Shown here piece by piece: positions 7,671 to 19,300 of a stretch of 40,075 bases of DNA. Under the pieces are notes generated by a model. It saw only the letters and a list, made by a program, of their open reading frames with translations. It did not search any database and was not told the origin of the DNA. This DNA comes from a virus. Every line of letters starts with the position of its first letter. The first letter of the stretch is position 1. Where the stretch lies: the IMG/VR virus record IMGVR_UViG_3300017964_000032, positions 1 through 40,075 of that record; one strand, written 5' to 3'. The position numbers and the translations under genes are program-made.

Positions 7671-9688
7671 TACGGTAACGCCCTTATAATATAATTCACT
7701 GTTAAGAACGGATTCATCACGTTTACTTGTGTATAAACTCCCGATCCTGATCCACTTGGTCCTTGACTTCCAGTTCCAACTGAATTAGATGTCAAGTTAA
7801 CAATCTCATTACCACCCGATCCAGCAAGTGACTGTGCATTAGTATCTGTTACTCTACCTGCAACACCTCCACCAGCATCAACTGGTAAGTTATTTGTATC
7901 CTGTACTGTTCTATTATTATCCATGTTATCCTTACCTAGTGCAAATCTACCACGTAGGTCTGGAAGTTTAAATGTAGCAGGGTTAATACCTGTACCATAT
8001 GTGTTACCAATTACTTGATATAACTCGTTAAAAACAGCAACAGGAACTTCTGACCCGTCACATAACAAATATCCTGTTGGTGCAGTTTGCCCTGCATATG
8101 GCATAATACCACCAAGTGGAACAGTTGCCGCTCCAGTAAAGAAGTTTGCATATGAAATTTTCTTTAATCCTGATCCATCTCTAGCAACTAACACCATATC
8201 ATCAACTGCTGTATCAGTAACTTCTGATTGATCAGTAATTGCGTCCTGTGTTAATGTAACATCAAATGTTTTTGTTGTACCACCAGTTTGACCATCGAAA
8301 GAAAATCCTGTTGAATCTGAAACGTGACCGCCAATTTTAAATACCGTACTAGCAACTAGTCTGTCTGCTGTACCATTAACGTTACCGTTAACATCACCAA
8401 CCATAGTTCCTACTAATCTTCCTGTAAATGTTTCAGAATAGATATTAGAAAATCTTCTTATTCCGTTACCATCACCTGGATCACCACCAATGGTTAAGTT
8501 GTTTGTTGTTCTTGGTAATATCGCTATTCCGCCGCCGCCACCTATTTCACCTAAAACTAAATGGCCTTCAAAGGTTGCATTGCCGCCTACTTGTAAACCT
8601 TTACCAACTCCAACACCTCCTGTAACTTTTAATGCACCAGATGAACCTGATAGTTGTGTTGTATCAACATCAGTTGACGAACTTACTATCAATGCATCTG
8701 AAAAGTGTCCTGACCCCGTAACATCTAGGTCAACCGTTGGAGATAAATTGTTAATACCTACACGTTTATTTCTACCTTCAACACGTAGTACTGTTTTAAC
8801 TACTTTGTCAAAATCAGGATAAACTTTGAAATCAATATTTCCGTCAATATCACTATTCTTTAATACAATAGAATTACTCGATCCTGCGTATTCAAATGTA
8901 CCCGATTGATTAGAACCAATTGTTAATCCACCATCATTTCGAATATAAAGTTGTCCACTTGTTGTATCTGTAATATCACTTCTTAAAAAATTGTTAGCAT
9001 TTACAACTTCAATAGCAGGCTGTGTTACATTAAGAGCATCTGCCTTGGTTGCTGTTGCATGAAGTTTATTAAGAACAATACCATTTCCATTAAAATCTGT
9101 GTTTGAAATATTAACACCAGGATATAATTCCGAAAATCCTTCAATAATCTGTCTTGGAATAAATTGATCTTTTGAAATAATTGTTACAACTTTGTCTGCA
9201 ACATAGTTTTTAATTACTGTATGTGTTACACCTTTAGTGTCAACTACTTCTTCTGCTTGAGCACCTGATTGTAAGCCACCTGCAAAGTTTGGTCCTACCA
9301 ATTGGAATTGAGCACCTGTGTAAAGATATAATTGATTGTTTGTAGTATCTACCCAAACATCACCTTTGAGTGGGTTGGATGGTTCTACCGCTTCAACATG
9401 AACTCCGCCTGCTGGTCTCCAATTACTTGCTCCTGCTGTGGAATCATTTAATTTTAATCTGTTAGTACCACTATCAAACCATAATTGACCTTCAATAGGA
9501 TTGTTTGGTGGTGTATCATTTGCAAAATTTTCTAAAACACGTACAAAATTTTCTGCAATGGCTTGACCATAACTTGGTTCATTACGACCAATCAGTGTTA
9601 ATGATGTATCAGAAGTATTTCTACTGTTATCATCGACAACAATTGGTGTCTTTTGTACGGAGTTTGAAAAATTAACGGTATAAGCCAT
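7670..9688 (-). CDS. Tail fibre protein with tail-collar domain, paralogue D
   Basis: The 672-residue protein starts with a slightly longer version of the shared module (LIGRNEPSYGQAIAENFV, VLENFAND, GQLWFDSGTNRL, KGDVWVDTTNNQLYLY). The middle holds beta-rich fibre sequence and a Gly-rich tetrapeptide segment (GDVNGNVNG). At about 522-590 there is a clear phage tail-collar domain: GGIMPYAGQTAPTGYLLCDG, then TFKLPDLRGRFALG, and the protein ends in NPFLTVNYIIRALP, typical of collar-domain short fibres. This makes it the best candidate here for a short tail fibre or distal fibre of the T4 gp12 or gp37 sort. It lies 2 bases after the 220-residue gene and overlaps fibre gene C by one base. Confidence 0.83.
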   Translation of the reverse strand: MAYTVNFSNSVQKTPIVVDDNSRNTSDTSLTLIGRNEPSYGQAIAENFVRVLENFANDTPPNNPIEGQLWFDSGTNRLKLNDSTAGASNWRPAGGVHVEAVEPSNPLKGDVWVDTTNNQLYLYTGAQFQLVGPNFAGGLQSGAQAEEVVDTKGVTHTVIKNYVADKVVTIISKDQFIPRQIIEGFSELYPGVNISNTDFNGNGIVLNKLHATATKADALNVTQPAIEVVNANNFLRSDITDTTSGQLYIRNDGGLTIGSNQSGTFEYAGSSNSIVLKNSDIDGNIDFKVYPDFDKVVKTVLRVEGRNKRVGINNLSPTVDLDVTGSGHFSDALIVSSSTDVDTTQLSGSSGALKVTGGVGVGKGLQVGGNATFEGHLVLGEIGGGGGIAILPRTTNNLTIGGDPGDGNGIRRFSNIYSETFTGRLVGTMVGDVNGNVNGTADRLVASTVFKIGGHVSDSTGFSFDGQTGGTTKTFDVTLTQDAITDQSEVTDTAVDDMVLVARDGSGLKKISYANFFTGAATVPLGGIMPYAGQTAPTGYLLCDGSEVPVAVFNELYQVIGNTYGTGINPATFKLPDLRGRFALGKDNMDNNRTVQDTNNLPVDAGGGVAGRVTDTNAQSLAGSGGNEIVNLTSNSVGTGSQGPSGSGSGVYTQVNVMNPFLTVNYIIRALP
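8373..8432. repeat. Degenerate 12-bp repeat inside fibre gene D
   Basis: Five 12-base units beginning CC start at 8373, 8385, 8397, 8409 and 8421 (for example CCATTAACGTTA and CCGTTAACATCA). They are in frame and encode a four-residue glycine-containing periodicity around GDVNGNVNG. The array is more diverged than those in fibre genes A and B. Confidence 0.55.
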
Positions 9689-9690
9689 TC

Positions 9691-10353
9691 TTAAATCTCA
9701 CTTATGTTTGTCAAACTTTGAATTCTAATTGTGTAATCGATCTGTATTAATCTGTTTAATGATTTTTGTACAGGATGGAAGATAACGTGTGTCAACAATC
9801 TTCCTTGATTAGCACCGCTTGGCGAATATGCTTTTAATCCTAATTCATCAAATACATAATTCCCATCCATATCTGTTGAGTTGTCAAACGCTTGTTGTCC
9901 TGTAGGCTCACCGTAATCAAGCAAACAACTTATTAGAATATCTGTGTATGTTGTTCCCAGGGTATGTCTAGTTTCAATAAAGTTACGTGCTGGGTCTGTA
10001 TTGTTTGTGTTATTATCATCAACTGTTTTATAATATGTCTGATTATATAAGGAAGCGTTAACACCTGCATTGTTTGGTGTTAGATATGTAATAATTCCTG
10101 TCGGATCAACAGTAGTTCCACCATTACCAAAAGCCATTTCTACAATATTACCCTTGCCTTCGTTACCTAGTGATTCTGCCAATGAGATACTCATGTTTTC
10201 ATAATGTATAGCATTACGCTTATCTATAAAAACTTCTTTGGTTTCTGGATCAAATATCTTAATGTGACCCTCCATCATTACTCCTGAGTTTTCATTGGGT
10301 TTTTTAGTCTCTGTTTGCACCTTATTATCCTTACTGTTTTCGTTATTAGACAT
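9691..10353 (-). CDS. Virion-type protein of unknown function (220 aa)
   Basis: The protein begins with a polar, probably disordered 25-residue stretch (many Asn, Lys, Glu). A conserved-looking core follows: MEGHIKIFDPETKEVFIDKR, then NAIHYENMSISLAESLGN and IVEMAFGNGGT, and a beta-rich remainder. I recall this arrangement from marine T4-like phages next to baseplate and fibre genes, without a proven function. It does not resemble T4 gp8, gp9, gp10 or gp11 in anything I can see, although position between the giant baseplate-side gene and the fibres would fit a fibre adaptor or wedge accessory protein. It starts 4 bases after the giant gene ends and stops 2 bases before fibre D begins. A purine-rich AAGGAA lies at a suitable distance before the ATG. 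Confidence 0.6.
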   Translation of the reverse strand: MSNNENSKDNKVQTETKKPNENSGVMMEGHIKIFDPETKEVFIDKRNAIHYENMSISLAESLGNEGKGNIVEMAFGNGGTTVDPTGIITYLTPNNAGVNASLYNQTYYKTVDDNNTNNTDPARNFIETRHTLGTTYTDILISCLLDYGEPTGQQAFDNSTDMDGNYVFDELGLKAYSPSGANQGRLLTHVIFHPVQKSLNRLIQIDYTIRIQSLTNISEI

Positions 10354-10357
10354 ATCG

Positions 10358-13300
10358 TTATTCCTTAATATTTATTACAGGTAAACCAGAGGTTCTCTCT
10401 AGTAAGAATTTAGCCTCTTTTGTTTCTGCTCTTTGCAGTGTGGCACCGTTTGACGCGGTTCCTAAGCCTTGTTCGTACCAAATTCTTCCTTGTTTTTGAA
10501 CTACTTTTAGTTCTAAACCATCTTGAGGTTCATCACGTAATACTAATTTATAATACCCTTTACCAGTGCTATCTCCTACTGGTTCTATGGTAAATTCTGG
10601 AGTTTGTACAACATCGCTTGAAACTCCTAAACTGTTAGTTTCTTCACTGTCATAGGCGATTTCAATGTTGTGTTTTTTAATTAAGTTAGTACTTGGCGTT
10701 GGTTTTTGTAGTTTTCTGCCGCCTAAATACACTTCAACCTGATCATGTGCTTCTACTCCAGAAGCAACGTTAATAGTTTCTAACACATGAACAGATCTAC
10801 CATTAGGTAAACCAGGACGTATAATGCTTTCATAAACATTTGTTGTATCTGTATATGGCATAGTTTGATTAACAGAAGCATCTTCAACAGATGTTCCTAC
10901 AGGATAATCGTCTTTAACTCCTGTTCCTAATGTACCTCTAGTAATTTGTTTTAAAGTATTTCCTGATTTTTCATAATATTCAATACGTTCCCTATCGATG
11001 AATATAACTCCAGGTATTTTTCTTTGTTTGCTAGGTTCTGGTAAGAAACTTGCATCAACAAGATTAATTTCTTTATCATTTTTGTTTAATGCCTGCGAAA
11101 GCGTTGTTCTGTCTTGAGCACTAATACGTTTAAAGTGAACCCTGTTTATCATATCTTTGAATATATGATAACCAACAGCATCATATGATATTTCTTCACT
11201 GAATGTCATTGCAACAACTCTGCTTGTTTGTAATTGCTCAAATTTATCATCAATATAGAATGTTTGTCTATCATCTAAAACTTTATAATCAATATCAGCA
11301 ACCAACGGTTTTCCGTCTAGTTCAACCCAAACATAATTTGTATCTACTGCTTTTCTTGATAGTGTATAAGTTCCGCCAACATTACCTTCAAACACTTCTT
11401 TTCTTATTAAGTTAGTGTCATGATTTGTAAATGTTGTTACACTTATTATATCTCCATTATTAATTACAGACGGTGATGGTACATCTAAATTCAAATAACT
11501 TGCACGACTGCTATCTGCTAAATTCTGTAAAGAAATTTCATACTGATGATTTCTTAAAATTGTAATTGCAATAACATCGCCTGCTTGTAGATTACCTTGA
11601 TAGAAAGTTAACAAGTTAGTTGTTGTATCAAATTGATAATCTGCAATCGCTGTTAGTCTTGTACCATTTTGATAAACTTCTAATTCACCAAGTGCCAAAC
11701 TAAATGTCGGATAAGCAGGGTTTTGACTTACTGGATAATCTAATGTAATACCATTAGAAACATAGTAAACCGTATCCGGTGCTCTTAATCTTCTTGTTAC
11801 ATTTGTATTTTGATCTGTAACTTCAACAATAACCATCGAATGCAACGGTGCAATATTTGCCGGTTGTTCACTTAGTGTATATTCTGTGCTACCGTTATAT
11901 GTAAATTGTTCTTTCTTAATTTCACTGTATGTTTTTTCTACAGATGTCATTACAACAATTTGTATTGCATCACCAGATGCGGCAGTGTATGAAATGTCAA
12001 CAATAACAGAACCGTTGTTTGCTTTTCTTAATACATAATTTTTGCTTACACCGTTAACTGTAACGAAAGCACTTTTTACATCATCATATTTTGCTGTTAA
12101 TAAGAATTCAGTAGTTGATCCGTCACCTGTAAATGTTGCTCTTTCTAATATTTTGCTACCGGAAATATTTAATGTTTGTACAGTTACCATATTATCAACT
12201 GCTGGTGTACTGCTTAAAGAAACTTTTTTATCTTTCCAATTAATAGTGTATTCACTGTCTTTCAAATAAGTTCCGTCAACTGTTACAAAAATACTTGCTT
12301 CTGTTCCAGGTAATTGTTCAAATGCAAACTCGTTTGTTGTGCCAGATGCAAAATATCTATTTGTTTTGATAATCGGAGAACCATCAGCAGGTGCATTATA
12401 AATTTTCATTGATATCGTATCAAATACTTGACCTGGTACTACTTCTTCTGGTGCATGGCTTGTGTCTGGCGTAACAAACCCGTCGCCATCGATTTCAATA
12501 TCTTCTGGATTCTGTCCTATTGCTGTATTGAATGCTCCATTGGTTACTGCAAAAGTACCACCACTTAATAATGTATCTAAGTTGTTAACATCAGTTGGTG
12601 CTAATGATCCGTCTGATGTATCTGGTCGGAATACAACTAATACTCCGTCTGCTGGTGTAACGTTTAGCGTATATGTTGCTAGAGTCCCGTCACCAACGAT
12701 AGTAGGAGTGTTTGTTGGGTCTTGTCTTACTCCGTCAAAATAAACATTGATGTTTTGATTTAACTCAGGAGTATAAGGCAATGTAAATGTATTTGTATTT
12801 CCATCTGCACGGAAGGCATAATCAATATTAGATCCTGAGAATGTGTCCCAACCATGACTAAACCACGGTAATCCATCCCAACCAACACTTACACCAAATT
12901 CTAAACCTTGTATATTAACACCGTCATACTCGACACCTGTCATTAACTGTGCTGGATCTTTGCCTGGCATTCCTGCTGTTGGCTCATAGTAGTAATCAAT
13001 TCTATCAGTTGCCTGCATTAAAGCAATTGACTTTTGATATGTAATTGTTACTACCGCACCTTCTCCAGGAGGTGTATTAAAGATAATGTATCCTTCTTGT
13101 GCTTTATATGTTGCATTTTCTTTAGTTGCAATACTAATATTGTAACTTTCGATATATGCTGTTTCGTTATTAACATTAATAGTAAATCTACGTTTATCTA
13201 ATGTAGGAACATATGTTAATTTAAACTTAACTTGTCCTGCTGTTGCTGTAAATGTATCCACTGCTGTTTGTGTTTGAATAACTTTTTGACTTGAAAGTCT

Positions 13301-16300
13301 GTCAAACTTCATATTAATTGTGTTAATACGTACTTTTTTATTTTTAAGAATTGGTACTGCCTTAGCAACTTCTGTGATTGTATCACTACCGCCGCCACCT
13401 ACAATAGAAACAATAGGTGCAGTTGTATATCCTGATCCTTCTTTAATTAATTTAATTTCTCTTAATTGTCCTCTAGCAATATATGCCTCAGCAATCGCAT
13501 CCTCTTGAATTCCAGTCGGTAATGTATAATTTCCGTTTGGTAATAAAGGTACTCCGTAGTACGAAGGACCAATAATATAAGGATAAACTGCTTCGTCTAC
13601 ATTGTTAGGATTAACAGTAACAAAGTATGCATATGTTCCATTTGGATATTCCGGAGTAACTGTATATCTACCGTTGTGTTCATCCAAGTCGCCTAATCCT
13701 GCTACATATTCAAAATCTTCAATATAACGTCCATTAGGAATAGAACCATCCGCACGTGGTGTTGTTTTTAATCTATAACTTGAAGTTATAACTTTGATAG
13801 CACTAGGACCATTTACATTTTCATAACCATATGGTCCGTATATCGGATATCCATCTAGAGAGTATCCAATGATAGGCGAATGCGTTGTTTTATCTTTTTC
13901 ATACATCAATCTAGGATCAGAATGATAATGGTAAACACCTTCTGCTTGTGAGTGTCCCGATCCGTCATCAATTCCTAACTCCTGATGTGAAGCAACTGCA
14001 TTGATTTGATATGCAACACCGTTTCTATTTTCTTTCTCAAGTGCTTTAGGATTAAACATAACAACACCGTTTGTTGCGATAGCAATCGCTCCTAATTGTG
14101 TGCTTACTTTTGTTGTTGCTTCTACTGGTGTTCTTGTAATCTTGAATATGAAATTCTGTCTAACAAGATTTTCCGCATCAAAGTTATGATTTGGAATATT
14201 ATTAGTTTTAATATAAAAATGTGTTGCGTCATAATCTTTATCAACAAGAGTTAAGAACGGTCTTGTTTGTAATAGATCAGGTTTTACTTCTCTACCGCCG
14301 GTAATAACTACCAACGGATTCTGTCTGTAACCTTCACCTTTATTACTAATTCTGATCTCACCAACACTGTATTGGTAATTGTCAAACCAATTTACATAAG
14401 GCTGTTCAGATATTTTAATACTATTTGTATCCAACACTTCAAACTTCTTGGTTACAGGATTGTAGTAACTAGGTAAATCAAAGTCAGTATTTCCAATATT
14501 GCTTTCTTCTAATGTGTCATAAGATGTTATGAACTCTCGTATGCTTGAACGATACGGTTTAACTTCTTTAATATATTCTTCAATGTATGCAGGATCATTT
14601 AGATTGTAGTTTAATTTTCTACTAAATCCTCCAAGTTTATTTTTAATGTTTACAAAACTTGTTTTAAATACCCAGTCAACAAACAACTGCTCACTTAAAG
14701 CATATTTTATAGCAATAAAAAATAAATCATTCCACTTAGAACGTAATTCGTCAACAAATATATTATTTTGAATTACTTCTAATATTAATCTAGTTTCTGT
14801 AATTGGCTGTTCGTCAAACAAGTTAATGTCAAAATTTTCTGCACCTGCAAAGCCAAAGTTTAATCGTGCATAATCGTATAAATTTTCATTAAATTTAATT
14901 GTGCTGTTTTGTTTGTAAACTAAATTGTATTCGTTATTGTAACTACCATCTGATTCTACACGTTGTAAAATCATAACATTACCGTCGCCAGCATTTTCAA
15001 TTCTTACATAATCACCAACTGTTGGTTCAATAGTATCTAATTGATATGGTGCTGAAATTTTATAGTTTATTACAAAGTCTAAATCAAATGTTGGCAGTAT
15101 AAAATCTGCATATGACCAAAAACGTGATAAATCATAAGTTTGTGTATTTGTTCTTACCCATAAATTAGTTCCAGTATTCCACTCATACATAGTCCAATAG
15201 TTGTTGGCAGTTTCGTCGACATCAACAAGAACTTTAAATGGTCTAACTTGCATACTACAACTTGTATAATTTTTTCCTGTTTTTAACACTTCTACCGAAG
15301 TTACTCTACCGTTGCTGTCTATTGTTGATTGTGCTCTTGCACCCACACCATCGCCCTGTACTATAATTTCAGGAGCAATTTTATAACCAAATCCTGCATT
15401 GTCAATTTGTACACTACTTAAACGGCCGTTCTTTAGTATAGGAGTTAGTTTGCATTGTAATAAATCCTGTGTTCCAATTAAACTAATATCACTAAAGTTG
15501 TCGATCTTAATATCATACTTTCCTGATATTGCTGTCGGCTGTGGATCATTTTGTCTTAATTTAGAAATGTCTTTTGTATCAACAATTCTAGAATTTGACA
15601 TAGTGTCATTAACAAAGGTTAAAATAAGTTTTAGTGCCTGCAATCTATCTTTAAACATAGATTGTCTTGGTCGAATCTGTAATCCATATTTTCTTTGACT
15701 TGGTAGATCAGGATCCGGCACTGCATTACCTTGATTATCGAATCCTACTAAACTATCATATAATTTTTTAATTAATAATGTATGATCAATCTTAGCGGTT
15801 TGATTTTTTCTCAACAATAACCATTCATTGTGTTCTGGTAAATCTGTCTCAACGTTAGAATAGTAAATTGCTACACTAATGTTTTTATCTGCTAGTGTAG
15901 TTTTAATGTTTGATAAACTAATACTATCCTTACTTAAAATCTGTAAACTCTTAATTCCATATGCTATCGGATTTGCTATAATATTTGCAACTTCAATTGC
16001 AGGAATATTTCGTGTAGTAGCATCATCAGGAACAATAACTGTGTTTCTAACCCAATAATAATATCTTGTTTGGAAAGTATTTGTTGTTGCACTGTAGACT
16101 CGTTTAAATGCTACTGTATTATTATCATATTTTGATTGTCCACTAAAACCTATAGCAACACCTTCGTTTGTATCAGCAATTTCGTTCCATTGTTCAGGTA
16201 ATAGGTCTGACTCTACCCATTCGTAAACATCAATGCTTGACCCAGGAAATAGTGTTCCCCAGTTATTAGTTCTAAATTCTGTATCACCTTGTTCATAATA

Positions 16301-19300
16301 TACATAACGAACAGTATCTAAATCCCACCATAGTTCTCCAACGTGTTCGTCGGTCCATGGTTTGTTTTCATTAACATTTACATTTTGATCGCTAACACTA
16401 TAAATTGCAGGGTCTACATTTGATTTGTATGACAGTTCTGCTTCTGCCAAATATGGAATTTTTCCTTTTGCAGGATCAATTATTTCTAAATAATCTTTGA
16501 CTTCACTCTTTGTGGTATCGTATGTAAACGCACTTTTAATCTTATACGGATTAGTAAATTCTTTTTCTTGTCTTAATAAGTTCCAACCAGCAGTTTTTTC
16601 TTTTTGGTAAACATATAAAGTACCTGTTTGTTCTCCGCTATCAACATTTCCTTGCGGTGCACCAATAAACACACTGTTGGTAGAATAATCTAATCCTTGA
16701 CCAAATCCATCGTTGGTTGTAATATCGTAACTAACAAGTTTTTGACCAAACACAAATTTAGTTCCAAGTTTAGTATATGAATAAACTGTTCCTGTTGCTT
16801 GTGTAAAGTCTTTAATTTTTGTTGTGTTAGCATCAAACGTTGTTGCAAACTCATTCTCTCCGCTTGACGGATTGTTTGGTGTAATATATAAATCAAATAC
16901 TGTTTCAGTTTCGTTTCTACCACCCTCTGCATATACCACAAAGGAATCACCCTCAGGATTTAAAGAAATGTTAGATCCAAAACGTTCTCCTAGTAATTTT
17001 TCTGGAGATAAAATAACCTGTTCAAGCACAAATGTATTATTAACTTTCTTAAAGTAATACACAGCACCATTATTGTTAGTTTTAACATCGCTGTATGGAG
17101 AACCAACAACCAAAACTGTTCCGTCAGCATTTAAAGATATTGACGTTCCAAATTGATCGCCTGTTGCAATACCAACTCCCAACGTGGATGATGTTATGGA
17201 CTGTAATAAATCATATGTTGATGTTGTATTGTTGTATGTATATAAATGTACTGCACCTTCTCTTTTGTCGTATGTGCTATCCTCAACAGTTTCATATCCT
17301 GCAGAATTTACAGCAATAGTTGATAGATCACTTGAAGAAGCAATAACTTCACCAAATCTATCGCCTGATCTTGCATTAGAAAAACCTATTTTATAATTTG
17401 TAGCAACACGCCAATCGTTGTCAACTTTTTCATAAACAAACACATTACCTTGATCATTTGTTTGACCAGGTGCACCGACTAACATTCTTGTATCCGAGAT
17501 AGCAACTGAATAGCCAAACTCTGCATTTGATTGAGGGTCTGGGGAGCCTATAACATATTCTGTTTCAAACAAGTTAGTTAATGTGTTGTATTTTGAAACT
17601 TTTACAACACCTGATTTAATACTTCCTTGTGGTGTTGAATTTATATTACCATAGAAGAACTTAGGTTTGCTCGGAGTTGAAGTTGATTTAAAGTTTGATG
17701 CAAACGGGGCACCTGCTACTAAATGTGTATCTGTTGACGACAGTGCTAAACTCCAACCAAACTTAGGACGTCCGTCAATTAAGTTATCAAGTGGATTGGC
17801 ACTAAGAGCAAAACCTTGTACACCGCCAAGTGTTGATATATTAGTGTTAAACTTTCTTCTTAAAACATAAACAGTACCTTCGTCGCCACTATCTGGTGCA
17901 CCGACCACTATTAGTCTTCCTGCATCACCAGAGACAATAGATTGGCCAAAGGCTTGGTCTGGTGTTGTGTTAACACAACCAAATTTATTTCTTACAAATG
18001 CTGTGGACTTTTCGTAAACTCCCCAGTCGCCATTAGAGTCGTTATCTGCAAAAATTTTACTACCCACAGCAAATTCTGTTACTTCTTTTAAATCGTTTAA
18101 GTCATCAATGTTTTGTAATCTAATAGAAACAAATTCTAATAAACTACCAGTCGAACTATCAGACTGTAAAGGCAATGTATCTAAATCTGTTTGTATTGTA
18201 AATGTATCAGAACTTAGTACACTATTAACTTCGTATACATTATCAATTAAAGGATCAAAATCTTTAATTGAGATTATTGTTCCTTGTGATAACCCGTGTG
18301 GCAAATCTGTATATAATGTAACGACACCGTCATTATCAATGCTAGGGTCTTTATTTTCTGTTTGTATTAATCTAGATCTTAACCCTGTTAATCTCAAGAC
18401 ATCCCAATCTTTTCTCTTATTCTTAGCAAGCCATATTGTGTCTCCTTCTTTAAGAGCATTCACAACAGCATTGCCTAAAATATCGTCATAGTTAAACAAA
18501 GTAATTGTTACATCATCGAGCCTTGGTGTTCCTGCAACAGGAAGTTTTTGAATATAATCAATTGTGTTTTCTGACGTTGATCGATCATATAACGGCCATG
18601 GTGTTGTATTATAATCACTTGGTTTTACTGCAATGTCTTTTGGTAATAATTTAATAATGTTACTACTTGTAACTTCTGCATTTCTTTGTGAAACAAAGTC
18701 ATACCCTTGAGGATTATCAACATTTAATTTTTCATCTAATGCAAATTCAATTTCTTTAACTGTTGAATTGCTTCCTAGACTTCCTACTTTAAACGCCCAT
18801 TCTTCATCAATGTCAATGTTTGTATCAACCCCTTCAAGTCGTAGACGTTGAATTTTTTCAATTGAATTTTTTGTTCCTTTTTCTTTAATAAATCCTTGAT
18901 AGAATTTATATTGAGAAGTTTCGTCTTGAATTAAATTATCAAGATAAGTTCTTTTCTGATAACCAATTAAGTGTTGTGCAAATTTAGTTTGATCAACATC
19001 AAAATTTTCACTTTCTAAACTGTAAAAATCTTCAAAAGAACTTGCTTTATAATCTAAGTTTGGTAATAGTTCAGCAACAGGTTTAGTTCCTAAATATAAC
19101 CAATCATTGATATCAAATGTTTCTGTACCAGGAATAAATTTCTTAGCACTATAATAAATGTTTTTATACCTTACTACTTCTCCTAAGTAATAATCTTTAA
19201 ACTGATACCAATCAGTAATTTGTGCTTCATCATATATAAAGCCTGGAGAGTAGTAATCGCCATTCCATTCGCTGGTTTTAAATCCTAGTAATTTAATACG

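Noticed and set aside
16690-16950. Minus-strand 86-residue open frame within the giant gene
   Set aside because: It is a shifted-frame shadow of the long gene with a Gln/Leu-rich composition typical of out-of-frame AT-rich coding sequence.
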